Of a stretch of 64,000 nt of DNA, positions 48,324 through 57,064 are shown one piece after another. A program made the translations under genes and the position numbers. The notes under the pieces were generated by a model that did no database searches, was not told the DNA's origin, and saw only the letters and a list, made by a program, of their open reading frames with translations. The stretch lies in contig BGKB01000064.1 of the NCBI GenBank assembly GCA_003116975.1, forward strand, positions 124,001 through 188,000, in the 5' to 3' direction. The first letter of the stretch is position 1; the number at the start of each line of letters is the position of its first letter. The DNA is from Aurantiochytrium sp. KH105 (Eukaryota; Sar; Bigyra; Thraustochytrida; Thraustochytriidae).

Positions 48324-50915
48324 ATGATGCTTGTGGTGGCTTGCGCGCTCGTCGCGTGCAGTGCGACGATGCGCGACGCGCTGCAGTCGCTCTTTGCGGT
48401 ACTCGTGTCCATCTTTGCATTTGACCTTGTGCTGCTCTGCACACTCACGTGCGCGGTCGGGGTCCTGGTGCTCATGTCTTCAGAAAAACCCTTCGCCTGG
48501 CCCTTTTCGCGCTCTTCCGAAGAGTCTACGATTCTCGACTCAAGCGAGGAGTCCACCAAAGCGCATGACTCCACAGAGGCGACAGCCGATGGCTCGTCAA
48601 CTCAACCTCGCGCAACGCGAAACCGCTCTGCGACGCGCCGACTTGCGTCACAGGCGCTTCTCGGCGCTCTCGTTGGCTCCACGCGTCCTGACGCGGCTCA
48701 TGGCCAGCAGATTACATCGCTTGGGGCGACACAGAGCGAGCTTATGCTCTGCAATGGAAAAAGTATTCGAGATTGGGCATTTCGCACCGACGAAGAGGGC
48801 TTTCAAATCGAATTGACCGATGTGGCCATTTCCTGTCCATGGTTAGTGGAGCCCATTATTGCGCTCAAGTCGATGCGGCTGCGCTGGACGCCAGCTCTTG
48901 ATAGCCAAATCGAATGTGATGCGCCTTTGGTCAAGCTCGGAAACAAGTCTGCCGATCCGTGTGCTCTCGCGCTGGCGAACTTGGATCCTCTGCGAAGAGC
49001 AATTTTCCTGAAAACCGAAGAAAAGGATGAGAATCCAGGCTCGCAGCCGGCACCTCCTAGAGATGAGTGGAAACAGGTTCTCATCTTTATTATTTGCTTT
49101 CTGGGCGCCGGAGCAATTCTGGAGGTGCTCATGATTGTTTTCATGCCGACCTCACTGACGCGCTGTCTCCGTGGCTCGGCGGAGGATGTGCCGGGATCCC
49201 GACGACTTCGCTCGACCTCAGCCACCTCGCCTTTGGAAGAATGTTTCGTGGCATCCTCCGGAGCGTCGACCTCATCCGTGATCCTCGAGCCTCAACACGA
49301 CGCATTAGCAAGTTTGCAGCGCATCCCGCTGCACGCACGGATCCTTGTGCCCTTTTTCACCGTCGCTTGCATCGCATTGTTCATTAGCGCAAACGTAGCT
49401 GTGGGCGCCAGCGTAGAGCTGACCGTAGAGTATGATCACAAATCCTTTTGGCCGCCATGGCGGCATCATGATACGTGGATTGAGCATCTATACGGTCCGT
49501 ACAATATCTTTGCCTTCTCTCTCGCCAACACAGTCACTGAAATGTACCAAGCTGGCGTTTACATTCTTGCCCTTCTCGTGCTCGTCTGGTCGGGAATTTG
49601 GCCATACCTCAAATTGGTTCTCCTTCTCGTGTGCTGGATCACTCCGCCCCGCTTCATTCCCGTCAAGGTACGAGGCGGGATGCTCGTTGTATTTGATGCC
49701 CTGGGAAAGTGGTGCATGATTGACATTTTCCTCATGGTGATGATGAGCGTTGCTTTTCGTTTTCATGTCGTTTCCTCGGAGGTTCCCTATCTATCGTGGC
49801 TGCTTCCGCACGAATTCGTCACCCTCGACGTCACGGTGGGGAGCCATTGGGGCCTTTTTGGCTTCATGCTCGCTGCAATCACCTCAATCCTCGTGGGTCA
49901 CGTTATACTTGGCTATCATCGCACCGCAGTTGCGAGCCAGGTCTCGCAACTGCTTCGTCAGAGGCTTTCGGTGATTGATGAGGAATATCGTGGGGCTTTC
50001 GACGCTGATTTTGGCGCAGTCATGGACGATGGAGACGCGGACGTGCTCATGCTCGCAGAGACCGAAGCCGAGGCGGCCGAGGCCGAACGAAGTGCCTTGC
50101 GCCAGGCAGAGACGGCGCGACTTGCTCAGCAACTTTTACGCAAGCCAAAGAGACGCAGGTATTGCTGCTCATGTCCGCAGGGCTCGTACTTTAACGTGGG
50201 TTCCGATGAGCTTCCCCTCTCCGGACGCGCTGCGGCTATGTTTGACCGCAAAGAAGCTGTTGCTGACGCCGCGGGCCTCTTTCCTAAAATCGCTGTTTCG
50301 TTTGCTCTGGTGGCTACCTTTGCCCTCATCCTGGCAGGGGCACTGGCGGACTCCTTCGAGTTCACATTTACGGGTACTGCGGCTAGGGCCATTCGCATCG
50401 TTCAGCCAGAGTCCTCCGTGCGAAGATATAGCCTCGTCTCGATTGCCCAGGCGATCGATCCTGGCGACGACGTCATTACGCCGCCGTGGCGCTTTGGTGT
50501 CATCTTCATGCAGGTTGTATACCTCCTCTTTGCAATGGTCATGCCTCTTGTGCAATGCTTCTTTCTCTTTGCGCTCTGGCTAGTCCCTATGCGTCTGCGC
50601 GATCAGAAAATTGTCATGATGGTCACCGAGCTCATTTCGGCATTTTCTGCGCTTGACTGCTTTATTGTTTCTATTATTGCGGCGTGCATTGAAATCAATC
50701 AGTTCGCCGTCTTTCTCGCCGGCGATCATTGCGACAAGCTCGAAGAGTACACCAAAGAGCCCTGTTTCGGCATTCAGACCACATTCTTGCCAGGTTGCTG
50801 GGTCACTGTTGTCGCTGCCGCAGCGCTCTTCACCGTCAATCAGTTTGTCGTCCGCATGTGTGACAAGATTCTTCGAGATCGCGAATTGGACCCTGTCCTC
50901 TTTGCTGTAAACTGA
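48324..50915 (+). CDS. Multi-span membrane protein with two PqiA-like domains
   Basis: An 863-residue protein starting at the first ATG, in an ACCATGATG context. Residues 1-55 contain two hydrophobic helices or a signal plus helix. Residues 60-260 are soluble, with a cysteine-containing stretch (MLCNGKSIRDWAF, ISCPWLVEP) likely exoplasmic. One helix at about 250-275 precedes a first PqiA-like block at about 332-535: IWPYLKLVLLLVCWITPPRF and DALGKWCMIDIFLMVMM, which echo the LGKWSMLDVF signature of bacterial paraquat-inducible protein A. A second, weaker block at about 660-860 (PLVQCFFLFALWLVPMRLR, FSALDCFIVSII) repeats the layout. A cytosolic linker carries CCSCPQG. PqiA works with MCE proteins in bacterial envelope lipid transport. 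A role in lipid movement here would be inference only. Single exon. Confidence 0.8.
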   Translation: MMLVVACALVACSATMRDALQSLFAVLVSIFAFDLVLLCTLTCAVGVLVLMSSEKPFAWPFSRSSEESTILDSSEESTKAHDSTEATADGSSTQPRATRNRSATRRLASQALLGALVGSTRPDAAHGQQITSLGATQSELMLCNGKSIRDWAFRTDEEGFQIELTDVAISCPWLVEPIIALKSMRLRWTPALDSQIECDAPLVKLGNKSADPCALALANLDPLRRAIFLKTEEKDENPGSQPAPPRDEWKQVLIFIICFLGAGAILEVLMIVFMPTSLTRCLRGSAEDVPGSRRLRSTSATSPLEECFVASSGASTSSVILEPQHDALASLQRIPLHARILVPFFTVACIALFISANVAVGASVELTVEYDHKSFWPPWRHHDTWIEHLYGPYNIFAFSLANTVTEMYQAGVYILALLVLVWSGIWPYLKLVLLLVCWITPPRFIPVKVRGGMLVVFDALGKWCMIDIFLMVMMSVAFRFHVVSSEVPYLSWLLPHEFVTLDVTVGSHWGLFGFMLAAITSILVGHVILGYHRTAVASQVSQLLRQRLSVIDEEYRGAFDADFGAVMDDGDADVLMLAETEAEAAEAERSALRQAETARLAQQLLRKPKRRRYCCSCPQGSYFNVGSDELPLSGRAAAMFDRKEAVADAAGLFPKIAVSFALVATFALILAGALADSFEFTFTGTAARAIRIVQPESSVRRYSLVSIAQAIDPGDDVITPPWRFGVIFMQVVYLLFAMVMPLVQCFFLFALWLVPMRLRDQKIVMMVTELISAFSALDCFIVSIIAACIEINQFAVFLAGDHCDKLEEYTKEPCFGIQTTFLPGCWVTVVAAAALFTVNQFVVRMCDKILRDRELDPVLFAVN

Positions 50916-51062
50916 TGATTCTCTCTCTATATAAAAATAATATGTACCTCTCTTTCTTAGCCTGGTGCTCTGTTCCCGAAGCTAAATCCCGACCACATAT
51001 GGAATACTATCTTTCCCGAGACAGCTTGTGGGACTAGCTTTGCTTGCAACAATTTCTAAATG

Positions 51063-53984
51063 TTACAAGTGCACGATGTCGGCATCTTGGTTTACCTCGC
51101 CAGAGCTGATGATGTGCACGCGCGCATCCGTGGCCTCGGTCCCCAAAGGCATTCGGAGTTTGTTGTGCGCGAGAGATACACTTTGCAGGAAGGAGTTTGA
51201 TTTCATACACGCCGCGAGCGCCTCCATAGCGCCCTCGTCGACGAGGTTTAAATCGAGCTTGAGCACGCAAAGGCATCGATTGTTCGCTGCCAGCTCCTTG
51301 AGCAAAGGCACAACGTCGGAACTCAGTAACTTGTTCCACGATAAATCAAGCGTCGTAATGTTAGCAGCCCCCTTGCGATTGGTGCATACAAGCGTAGCTA
51401 GCGCGCGGGCGAGAATGGATGAAGAGCCAAGCCCGTTTCCAGCAATATTTAACTCACGAAGTGCCCGGTGGCACGCGAGTACTTTCAGAAGGTCGGCCAT
51501 GGCGGCATTATCAAAACGATTGTTGGCCAAATGCAAAGTTGTGAGGTGCGTTGCAAGGGCAACCTCTGCCTGTTTCGCAAGCATCGTCGCGGTCATTGAG
51601 CCAGCTAGGTTACATGACAAGTCAAAAGTGGCCACTTGGTGCTGCTTTGCAATTGCGGCGACAATCATCGTGCAAGCTTCGTCGTTGAACTGGTTATCAC
51701 GAAGGCAGAGACTTGCAACCGGTTGTTGGTGCTTCCAAAGAGCTTCTGTCACAGTGCTGGCGTGTCTGGAACCGACCGCAAAGTAACCAAAGTTGAAAGC
51801 CGATGTGCTGCTCGAATGCGAATGTTTGAGGTGCATGGACTTGCCAGCTCCATGATCGCGAAGGGATGGCATCGTGGCGCTGGCCTGAAGTGTAGGAGAT
51901 AGGTGCTGTCGTTGCGTCTCTTGACGCCCTAGCGATTCAGGACTCTGCGGCTGCTCCGGGCCATCGCATGCTAAAGTGAGCCCTCCCCACTCCCAGTCCT
52001 CGTCCCAATCCCAGCGATTAAAGTCCCAGCGAAGAGCTTCTTTGTGATGATGCTCTTTTAGAATTTCCTGATACGCGACGCAAAGGTCTTCAGGTCGACG
52101 ATTGCGAAGGAAATGCAATTCCTTCTCCCGGCGCTGCGAATTTCGCGATTGCAGCGTCTGCCAGTCTTTGTGGGCTGCGTTCCGCGGCATTGTCTTGTGC
52201 CTTCCTTCTGCCAGAACTTCGCCGGCAAGATCCCACAAAATCTCCTTTTCATGTACAGTAAAGGGTCGCTCGCTCGCGGAACTTCGAATGTCAGCCCGGA
52301 TCTGTATCTCGCGCTGCTCCGCGGCGCGAAACTCAGCTTCGACACGTTCAAGATGGGAGAGTGTGCGTGCCCACTCCATAAGCCAAGCAGACAAGACGAA
52401 CTTGAGGACTGCGTCCAGCCCGGAGACGACGGTCACGTGTCTGGCTTTAGCGCGCGAAATTCCCATGGCCGAGGGTTCTACGGCAAGACTTGCCAAATGA
52501 TTGTCAAACGAACTGCGCGCAGAGGCATTCCAAGGCATTGGCGTCTTGAGTCGGGTACAATCCGCGTGTGCGACTTCAAGGAGCCACGCGTGCGACTTCG
52601 CGTCGAAGAGCTTTTCTGCCATGACCTCGACGCGCTCCTGAGGAACCCAGGAGGCCCCATCACCAGTGTCAAGACACTCGCACCAGTCGCGCGAGCTTTC
52701 GAAGAGCAGGGAAATGACTGCGAAGAGCACTTCGGAGAGCAAAGGTGTGTACATTTCAGGCTTGGTGAGCCCAAGCGCCATGCCAAAGAACGCAATACGG
52801 TCGCTTTGCCCCTCGAGCGCCTGAATACTTGCGACCAAATTGACGAGATGGTCGTCTGCCATGGTTTTCACGCCATATTGATCGGATGCAAACTTTTGCA
52901 CAAACTCTGCAAGTTCAATCGCTTTGCCTTGCTCCTTGGACTTGCGAACCCACTGTCCGAGGATCTCGTTTAGTTCCGGAATGACGAGCCGCACCGGAAT
53001 CTTGCGCACTGCTGGCTGAGCGACGGCGCCGCCGCGCGGTCTTCGCTTGGGCGCAGGAGCCTCACCATTGACCACACGAAGCATTTTGATGAGAGAGTGT
53101 GCTTTCACGCGACGGTAGTCATGGATCTCAATGTTGCTCACGATGGGATGTTGAGCAAACACAGTTTCCACGTCATGGTAACGCACGTCAAGGACCCCGC
53201 CAGAGAACGAAAAGGTGTACTTGTGCTCATCTCCACTCGCATCTTCCGTAGCCAGCGCGAGGCCGGTCTCGCTTGCGACTGCCAAGGAGACATCCACCGG
53301 AGAGAGGATCCCTGCTTCTTTTTCCGTGCAAGCATCCTTGGTGAATAATTCACCAGCATCGGTGCCTGACTTTGTCACGGCGCGTTCGGTGCTGTGCCCG
53401 CTATTTTTATCTACACTGGGTTTCTCTGTCACGGAATCGGAGCTCTTGCCGCCTTTTCGCGCACCTGACTTGCTCTGTTTTCGCTTTTTCTTTTCTCTCC
53501 CCGAGGTTGTCAGGGATCGCGACGAAGCCAGACTCGCGCTTTCCTGCAGAGCCTCGGCATGGAAAACGAGTCGAGCATATCGATCAAACAATGTTTCTTC
53601 CGTCCGACCAGGAAGAACTGTTGCCTGTTCGCAAATAATACATTGCGTAGCATCTTCGGTCATGAGTACCTCTCGCACGCTTTCGTTGAAACTGCATTCC
53701 TGGCAGATTTCACATCCGCCCTCGCAAAACTCGAATTGTGGTGCGTCGCTTTCGATCTCTGTTTCACAGATGCAGCACTGGCGCTGCAAGACAACAAGAT
53801 TTTCTTGGTCCACGACCGCGCTCGTGTCATCGGCTGCGCTTGTGTCATGTTCTGCATTGTTTTGCTGCAGATGATCTTGTATTCGCGACGCGTTCTCCAT
53901 CGTCTTTTTGTCAGAGTGCATCATGTCACGCTCTGCAGCAAGTTCCGTCCTTGGTCCTTTGCGAGAAGCGTGGCGGCTATCCAT
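51063..53984 (-). CDS. Protein with Cys-rich zinc-finger-like N-terminus and C-terminal LRRs
   Basis: A 973-residue single exon. Residues about 69-123 hold paired cysteines in a RING/PHD-like order: QCCICETE, CEGGCEICQEC, then QCIICEQA. This could bind two zinc ions, but no His of a canonical RING is evident. Residues 160-240 are Lys/Ser-rich. The middle (300-740) is helical without a known domain and includes a basic KRRPRGG. The C-terminal 200 residues (about 757-960) form six or seven ribonuclease-inhibitor-type leucine-rich repeats, for example LTTLHLANNRFDNAAMADLL and ITTLDLSWNKLLSS. A zinc finger with LRRs suggests an E3 ligase or scaffold. No E2-binding residues can be assigned, so this stays a guess. 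It converges on the PqiA-like gene and diverges from p31comet. Confidence 0.82.
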   Translation of the reverse strand: MDSRHASRKGPRTELAAERDMMHSDKKTMENASRIQDHLQQNNAEHDTSAADDTSAVVDQENLVVLQRQCCICETEIESDAPQFEFCEGGCEICQECSFNESVREVLMTEDATQCIICEQATVLPGRTEETLFDRYARLVFHAEALQESASLASSRSLTTSGREKKKRKQSKSGARKGGKSSDSVTEKPSVDKNSGHSTERAVTKSGTDAGELFTKDACTEKEAGILSPVDVSLAVASETGLALATEDASGDEHKYTFSFSGGVLDVRYHDVETVFAQHPIVSNIEIHDYRRVKAHSLIKMLRVVNGEAPAPKRRPRGGAVAQPAVRKIPVRLVIPELNEILGQWVRKSKEQGKAIELAEFVQKFASDQYGVKTMADDHLVNLVASIQALEGQSDRIAFFGMALGLTKPEMYTPLLSEVLFAVISLLFESSRDWCECLDTGDGASWVPQERVEVMAEKLFDAKSHAWLLEVAHADCTRLKTPMPWNASARSSFDNHLASLAVEPSAMGISRAKARHVTVVSGLDAVLKFVLSAWLMEWARTLSHLERVEAEFRAAEQREIQIRADIRSSASERPFTVHEKEILWDLAGEVLAEGRHKTMPRNAAHKDWQTLQSRNSQRREKELHFLRNRRPEDLCVAYQEILKEHHHKEALRWDFNRWDWDEDWEWGGLTLACDGPEQPQSPESLGRQETQRQHLSPTLQASATMPSLRDHGAGKSMHLKHSHSSSTSAFNFGYFAVGSRHASTVTEALWKHQQPVASLCLRDNQFNDEACTMIVAAIAKQHQVATFDLSCNLAGSMTATMLAKQAEVALATHLTTLHLANNRFDNAAMADLLKVLACHRALRELNIAGNGLGSSSILARALATLVCTNRKGAANITTLDLSWNKLLSSDVVPLLKELAANNRCLCVLKLDLNLVDEGAMEALAACMKSNSFLQSVSLAHNKLRMPLGTEATDARVHIISSGEVNQDADIVHL

Positions 53985-54511
53985 TCGTTTGTTTCTGTCC
54001 GCAAGGTCTCAAGCTTCTGGCCAATGTTCTCCTCGCATCGCACTTCGTCTGCTGTCCTCTGAGGGATCAGGTAAATTATCACGGACTTCAAGTCTGCCTC
54101 GAGCCGCCAAGTGGTTGGCTAGCCAGCCAGCCAGCCAGCCAGTTGGCCACCGTTTTGGCAGGGATTGAAGTAGATTGGCTTCTTCTATAAAGACGCTGTT
54201 CATCGCCATGATCGAAGCCAGCCTGCAGTCATGGTTCTCATGAATGGCATGCATAGTGCCGCTGCCAGTGCGGCGCAGGCCGCCTGGGTGTCACAGACTC
54301 TATTTGGTCTCACCGGATCTTTTTTCTCTCACATTGTCATGCGTCGTTGTGATACGTGAAAAACCGATAGCTCAGGGTTTTCTGGGACGCACGCAGAGAG
54401 GCGTAAGGGAGCGCAGAAGATTGATCAGAGGGAGGCAGCGGTCGACCGCTCGGCCAGTCGGCAGGCCGGCAGGAGCGCTGAGCGCAGTCACTTTGGCTTT
54501 CAGGTCTCAGG
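53985..54511. other. Divergent spacer
   Basis: 527 bases between the LRR gene (-) and p31comet (+). It has five AGCC units at 54121-54142 and no ORF of substance. Confidence 0.55.
54121..54142. repeat. AGCC tetranucleotide repeat
   Basis: Five AGCC units about 140 bases upstream of the LRR protein's start, in its probable promoter. Confidence 0.9.
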
Positions 54512-55542
54512 ATGGAGATTGACGAGGGGCGAAATGATGTCGACCAGGTAAAAGAAGCACGACGGCAAAAGCGAGTCGAGGCACGTGCGCGTGCAGAACA
54601 GGCGCGACGCGCAAGTCGTGCCGCCGCAGCACTAAGGAAAAAACATCCCTTGCGCAAACACTGTGCAAGAATTGTCGATGTCGTCTTCAAGTCGGTGATT
54701 TCACCAAGTCTCAAAGAGACTGTCGTTTCCTTCACGCTGCAATACCTGCTCTTTATTCGTGGCCAGACTCCGAGGTAAGTGCGAGAAAGAAGACAAAGGA
54801 AGAGGACCGCGCGTTGAGCAGAGCTTTTCCCTCGCGCACGCATTACAAATGACGTGACTGACGCTCAAATCAAATACTCGTCAGTTTGCTATCCGAACTG
54901 CGGAAAGCGCCAAGTCTGGGCGCGGAGGCTGGGTCGAAGCGACCCCGCGGCAACGCCATTCGAGACCAGCGCCGCATCCAGAGACTGCTTGATACGATTG
55001 AATGTTTTGATGCAAAGCTGGAGATCTTAATGCGTCAATGTACCGTCTTGAGTGCAGTTTTCATTTTTGGTCAGTCTCTCGCCTCGGCGCGAGAAGCCTA
55101 TTGGGTGCGCTTTCACAATAACGTCGCAGACACGCAAGAACAGACGAACAACGAGGAGATGGAATGGTCTCTCACTGACCACCAAGTGGGGCTTGTGCAA
55201 AAGAAGGTTGCGCGTCAATTTGTTCAAACGGCAAAGCTCACAAAGGACTGTCCACCAAAGACAAGAGTCTTCGTTTTGCTTCAGTGCCAAGGCTTAGATG
55301 TCCAGATTTCTGACTTCAACTTGCCTCCAGAACTGGCACTGCGACCTGACTTTTCTCTTGGCGACCTGCAGATTCGTGGAAACGCGTTGGCACTGCACAT
55401 CGTTGACTGTCGAAACCCTCGTGAGAGTGATTCAATGTCAGTTGAGCACAATTTAAACATTGAAGAAGCAGGTAAAGTTCTACCAGAAAAGGAGGCGGAA
55501 AAAAACCTTTGGGTCGCCTTTTTACCTCGTATCGCTCTCTGA
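54512..55542 (+). CDS. MAD2L1BP: p31comet (MAD2L1-binding protein)-like (2 exons)
   Basis: Exons 54512-54774 and 54885-55542 join in phase 2 across a 110-bp intron (GTAAGT to CGTCAG), giving 306 residues. The splice reunites FTLQYLLFIRGQTP with SLLSELRKAPS, which matches the p31comet core (an LxR-Q-P segment followed by a basic linker). RRIQRLLDTIECFDAKLEIL and LSAVFIFGQSLASAREAYWVRF then match the helix and strand ending in SxxxxYxLxF-type residues. A C-terminal strand region (FVLLQCQGLDVQISDFNLPPEL) completes the HORMA-like fold. The first 60 residues are a basic helix. p31comet binds closed MAD2 and delivers it to the TRIP13 AAA ATPase, silencing the spindle checkpoint. Identity is low in this family, so this is a probable rather than certain call. 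Confidence 0.75.
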
Positions 55543-55775
55543 GTCCTCTGAGCTCTATATAGAGTAGAAGCTAGCCGCTTACGGATCACGCGCATGATCC
55601 TCAAGTCAGATAAAGAGATATACCCTGGAGGTGAACCGAGCCGCAATGTAAGTAGTCAAGCAAGCTGGCAGGCGACAAAGAAAAAATACAAGGAAAAGAA
55701 GGAAGTTAACCAAGGAAGAAGAAGAAGGGAGCACGAGCGCCAATCAAGCAAATGAGCAAACAGAAAAGCAATAAT

Positions 55776-56678
55776 TCAACGAATTTCCTTGTTTCGGATA
55801 CGCTGATTGATGGACTGCACAATCTTCTTGAATCGATTGAGTGCCGCAGCGTCCTTTCCGTCGCAGGCATCTGCGGTGTATGGCGGCTTGATGATGATTC
55901 CTAGCTCAGAGACGATGTTTGGACCTTCCCAACGGAGATTGTATGTCTTGTCGAGAGCATTGAAAAGGAGCTGGGCCTCCTCGGTTACGCCTGTGCCCAT
56001 ACGCTGTGCATCCTTGGCCGCGCGCTCGAGGCCTTGGCGGGATCGACGGTTGACAAAATCCGCCGTCAGCGCAGGAATAGCCTCAACTTCCCGCGATCCT
56101 TGCAGTTTCTGTGCACCACGAATCTTGTTAGTATGGGTCAATCAATTCTTGCAGAGTTCACCGCTCCCTCCTCTACGCAAAGCAAAGCAAAGCAAAGCAA
56201 ACCTACCTCGATCTTTTCAATGAGACTCATCTTCACGAAGCGCACATCTTGCTTGAGAGTGCTCTGCGGATGCGGTTCCTCTGCGCATCATCATTTATTC
56301 ATTCATCATTCATTCATTCATTCATTCATTCACGAAGCGTTCTTGTCAGTCGTTTTGCGCTCTCAACACATTCTTGTTTTCTCGCGTGATCTAGAAAGCA
56401 CTTCTCATCTCAACGTAGCCGCGAGGCCGCTCGCTGCCGCCGTCCTCCGTCGCATTTGAATCAGAGCATCGCCATGGCATTCCAAGCCGTCGTTTTCCTC
56501 CTCGTCGTCTTCGTCTTTCTCTCCCATCCTCGTCGCCGTCGCCGTCGCCGGCCAACTCACCAATAATGACGAGGTCGCTCGCCTCGTCGCACGCGAAGAC
56601 GAAGCCGCGCGCAGAGGCGCCGCCGCGCAGGAGCAGACGCACCTCGCTGCCGAGCGCGAGCTCCGCCGCCGCGGGCAT
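55776..56678 (-). CDS. LSM12: LSM12-like RNA-binding protein (3 exons)
   Basis: Exons 56678-56561, 56280-56207 and 56123-55776. Intron 1 is 280 bp (GTGAGT to GCGCAG, phase 1) and intron 2 is 83 bp (GTAGGT to AACAAG, phase 0). The product is 179 residues. The LSM fold is split by intron 1: GSEVRLLLRGGASARGFVFA and DLVIIG in exon 1, DVRFVKMSLIEKIE in exon 2. Exon 3 encodes the anticodon-binding-like (AD) domain: GVTEEAQLLFNALDKTYNLRWEG, then IIIKPPYTADACDGKDAAALNRFKKIV, close to human LSM12. LSM12 is associated with Ataxin-2 complexes, translation and, in animals, NAADP signalling. Intron 1 holds a CATT microsatellite and intron 2 five GCAAA units. Divergent from TAPT1. Confidence 0.9.
56177..56201. 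repeat. GCAAA pentanucleotide repeat inside LSM12 intron 2
   Basis: Five GCAAA units overlapping the donor end of intron 2. On the transcript strand they read TTTGC and start at the last base of the GTAGGT donor (56206-56201), so their copy number sets intron length close to the splice site. Confidence 0.93.
56297..56332. repeat. CATT microsatellite inside LSM12 intron 1
   Basis: About eight CATT units with one interruption, just inside the acceptor end of LSM12 intron 1. The transcript reads AATG repeats. Confidence 0.9.
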
Positions 56679-57063
56679 GGCGCCCTCTCCCGCCGCTCCC
56701 TGCCGCTCCTCCGCCTGCCCGAGCAGCGGCGGCAGCTCCGGCTCCGGCGCGAACGAGCTCTGCCTTCGCCTTCCTCGCCTTATCTTGCCTTGATTTGTCT
56801 TGCCTTGCCTTATCTTGCCTTGCCTTCAAGTTACCTCGCCTTCTATGTCGCCTTGTTTATCTATCTTGCCTCGCTCCGCTGCAGCCGCAAAACAGGCAAA
56901 ACGCAGACACGAGCCAGAAAGAAAGCCCTGGCCGCGCAGACAGAGCTCGCGGAGAGCTCGCCGGGCCGAACCCCGGGGGCCAGCGGCAGCGCTCGGCGTG
57001 GGCCGCTCTCGAGCGACGCCACGCCCGGACCATCTATCCATCCATCCATTCGTCCATCCATCC
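56679..57063. other. Divergent spacer, LSM12 / TAPT1, with two repeats
   Basis: 385 bases. CTTGC/CTTAT-type 5- to 10-bp repeats lie at 56781-56826 and a CATC/CCAT tetranucleotide repeat at 57031-57064 runs directly into the TAPT1 start codon. Confidence 0.65.
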
Positions 57064-57064
57064 A
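57031..57064. repeat. CCAT tetranucleotide repeat abutting a start codon
   Basis: Seven imperfect CATC units whose last CCATGG supplies the probable TAPT1 initiation codon. Expansion or loss of one unit would move the 5' leader by four bases. Confidence 0.85.
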
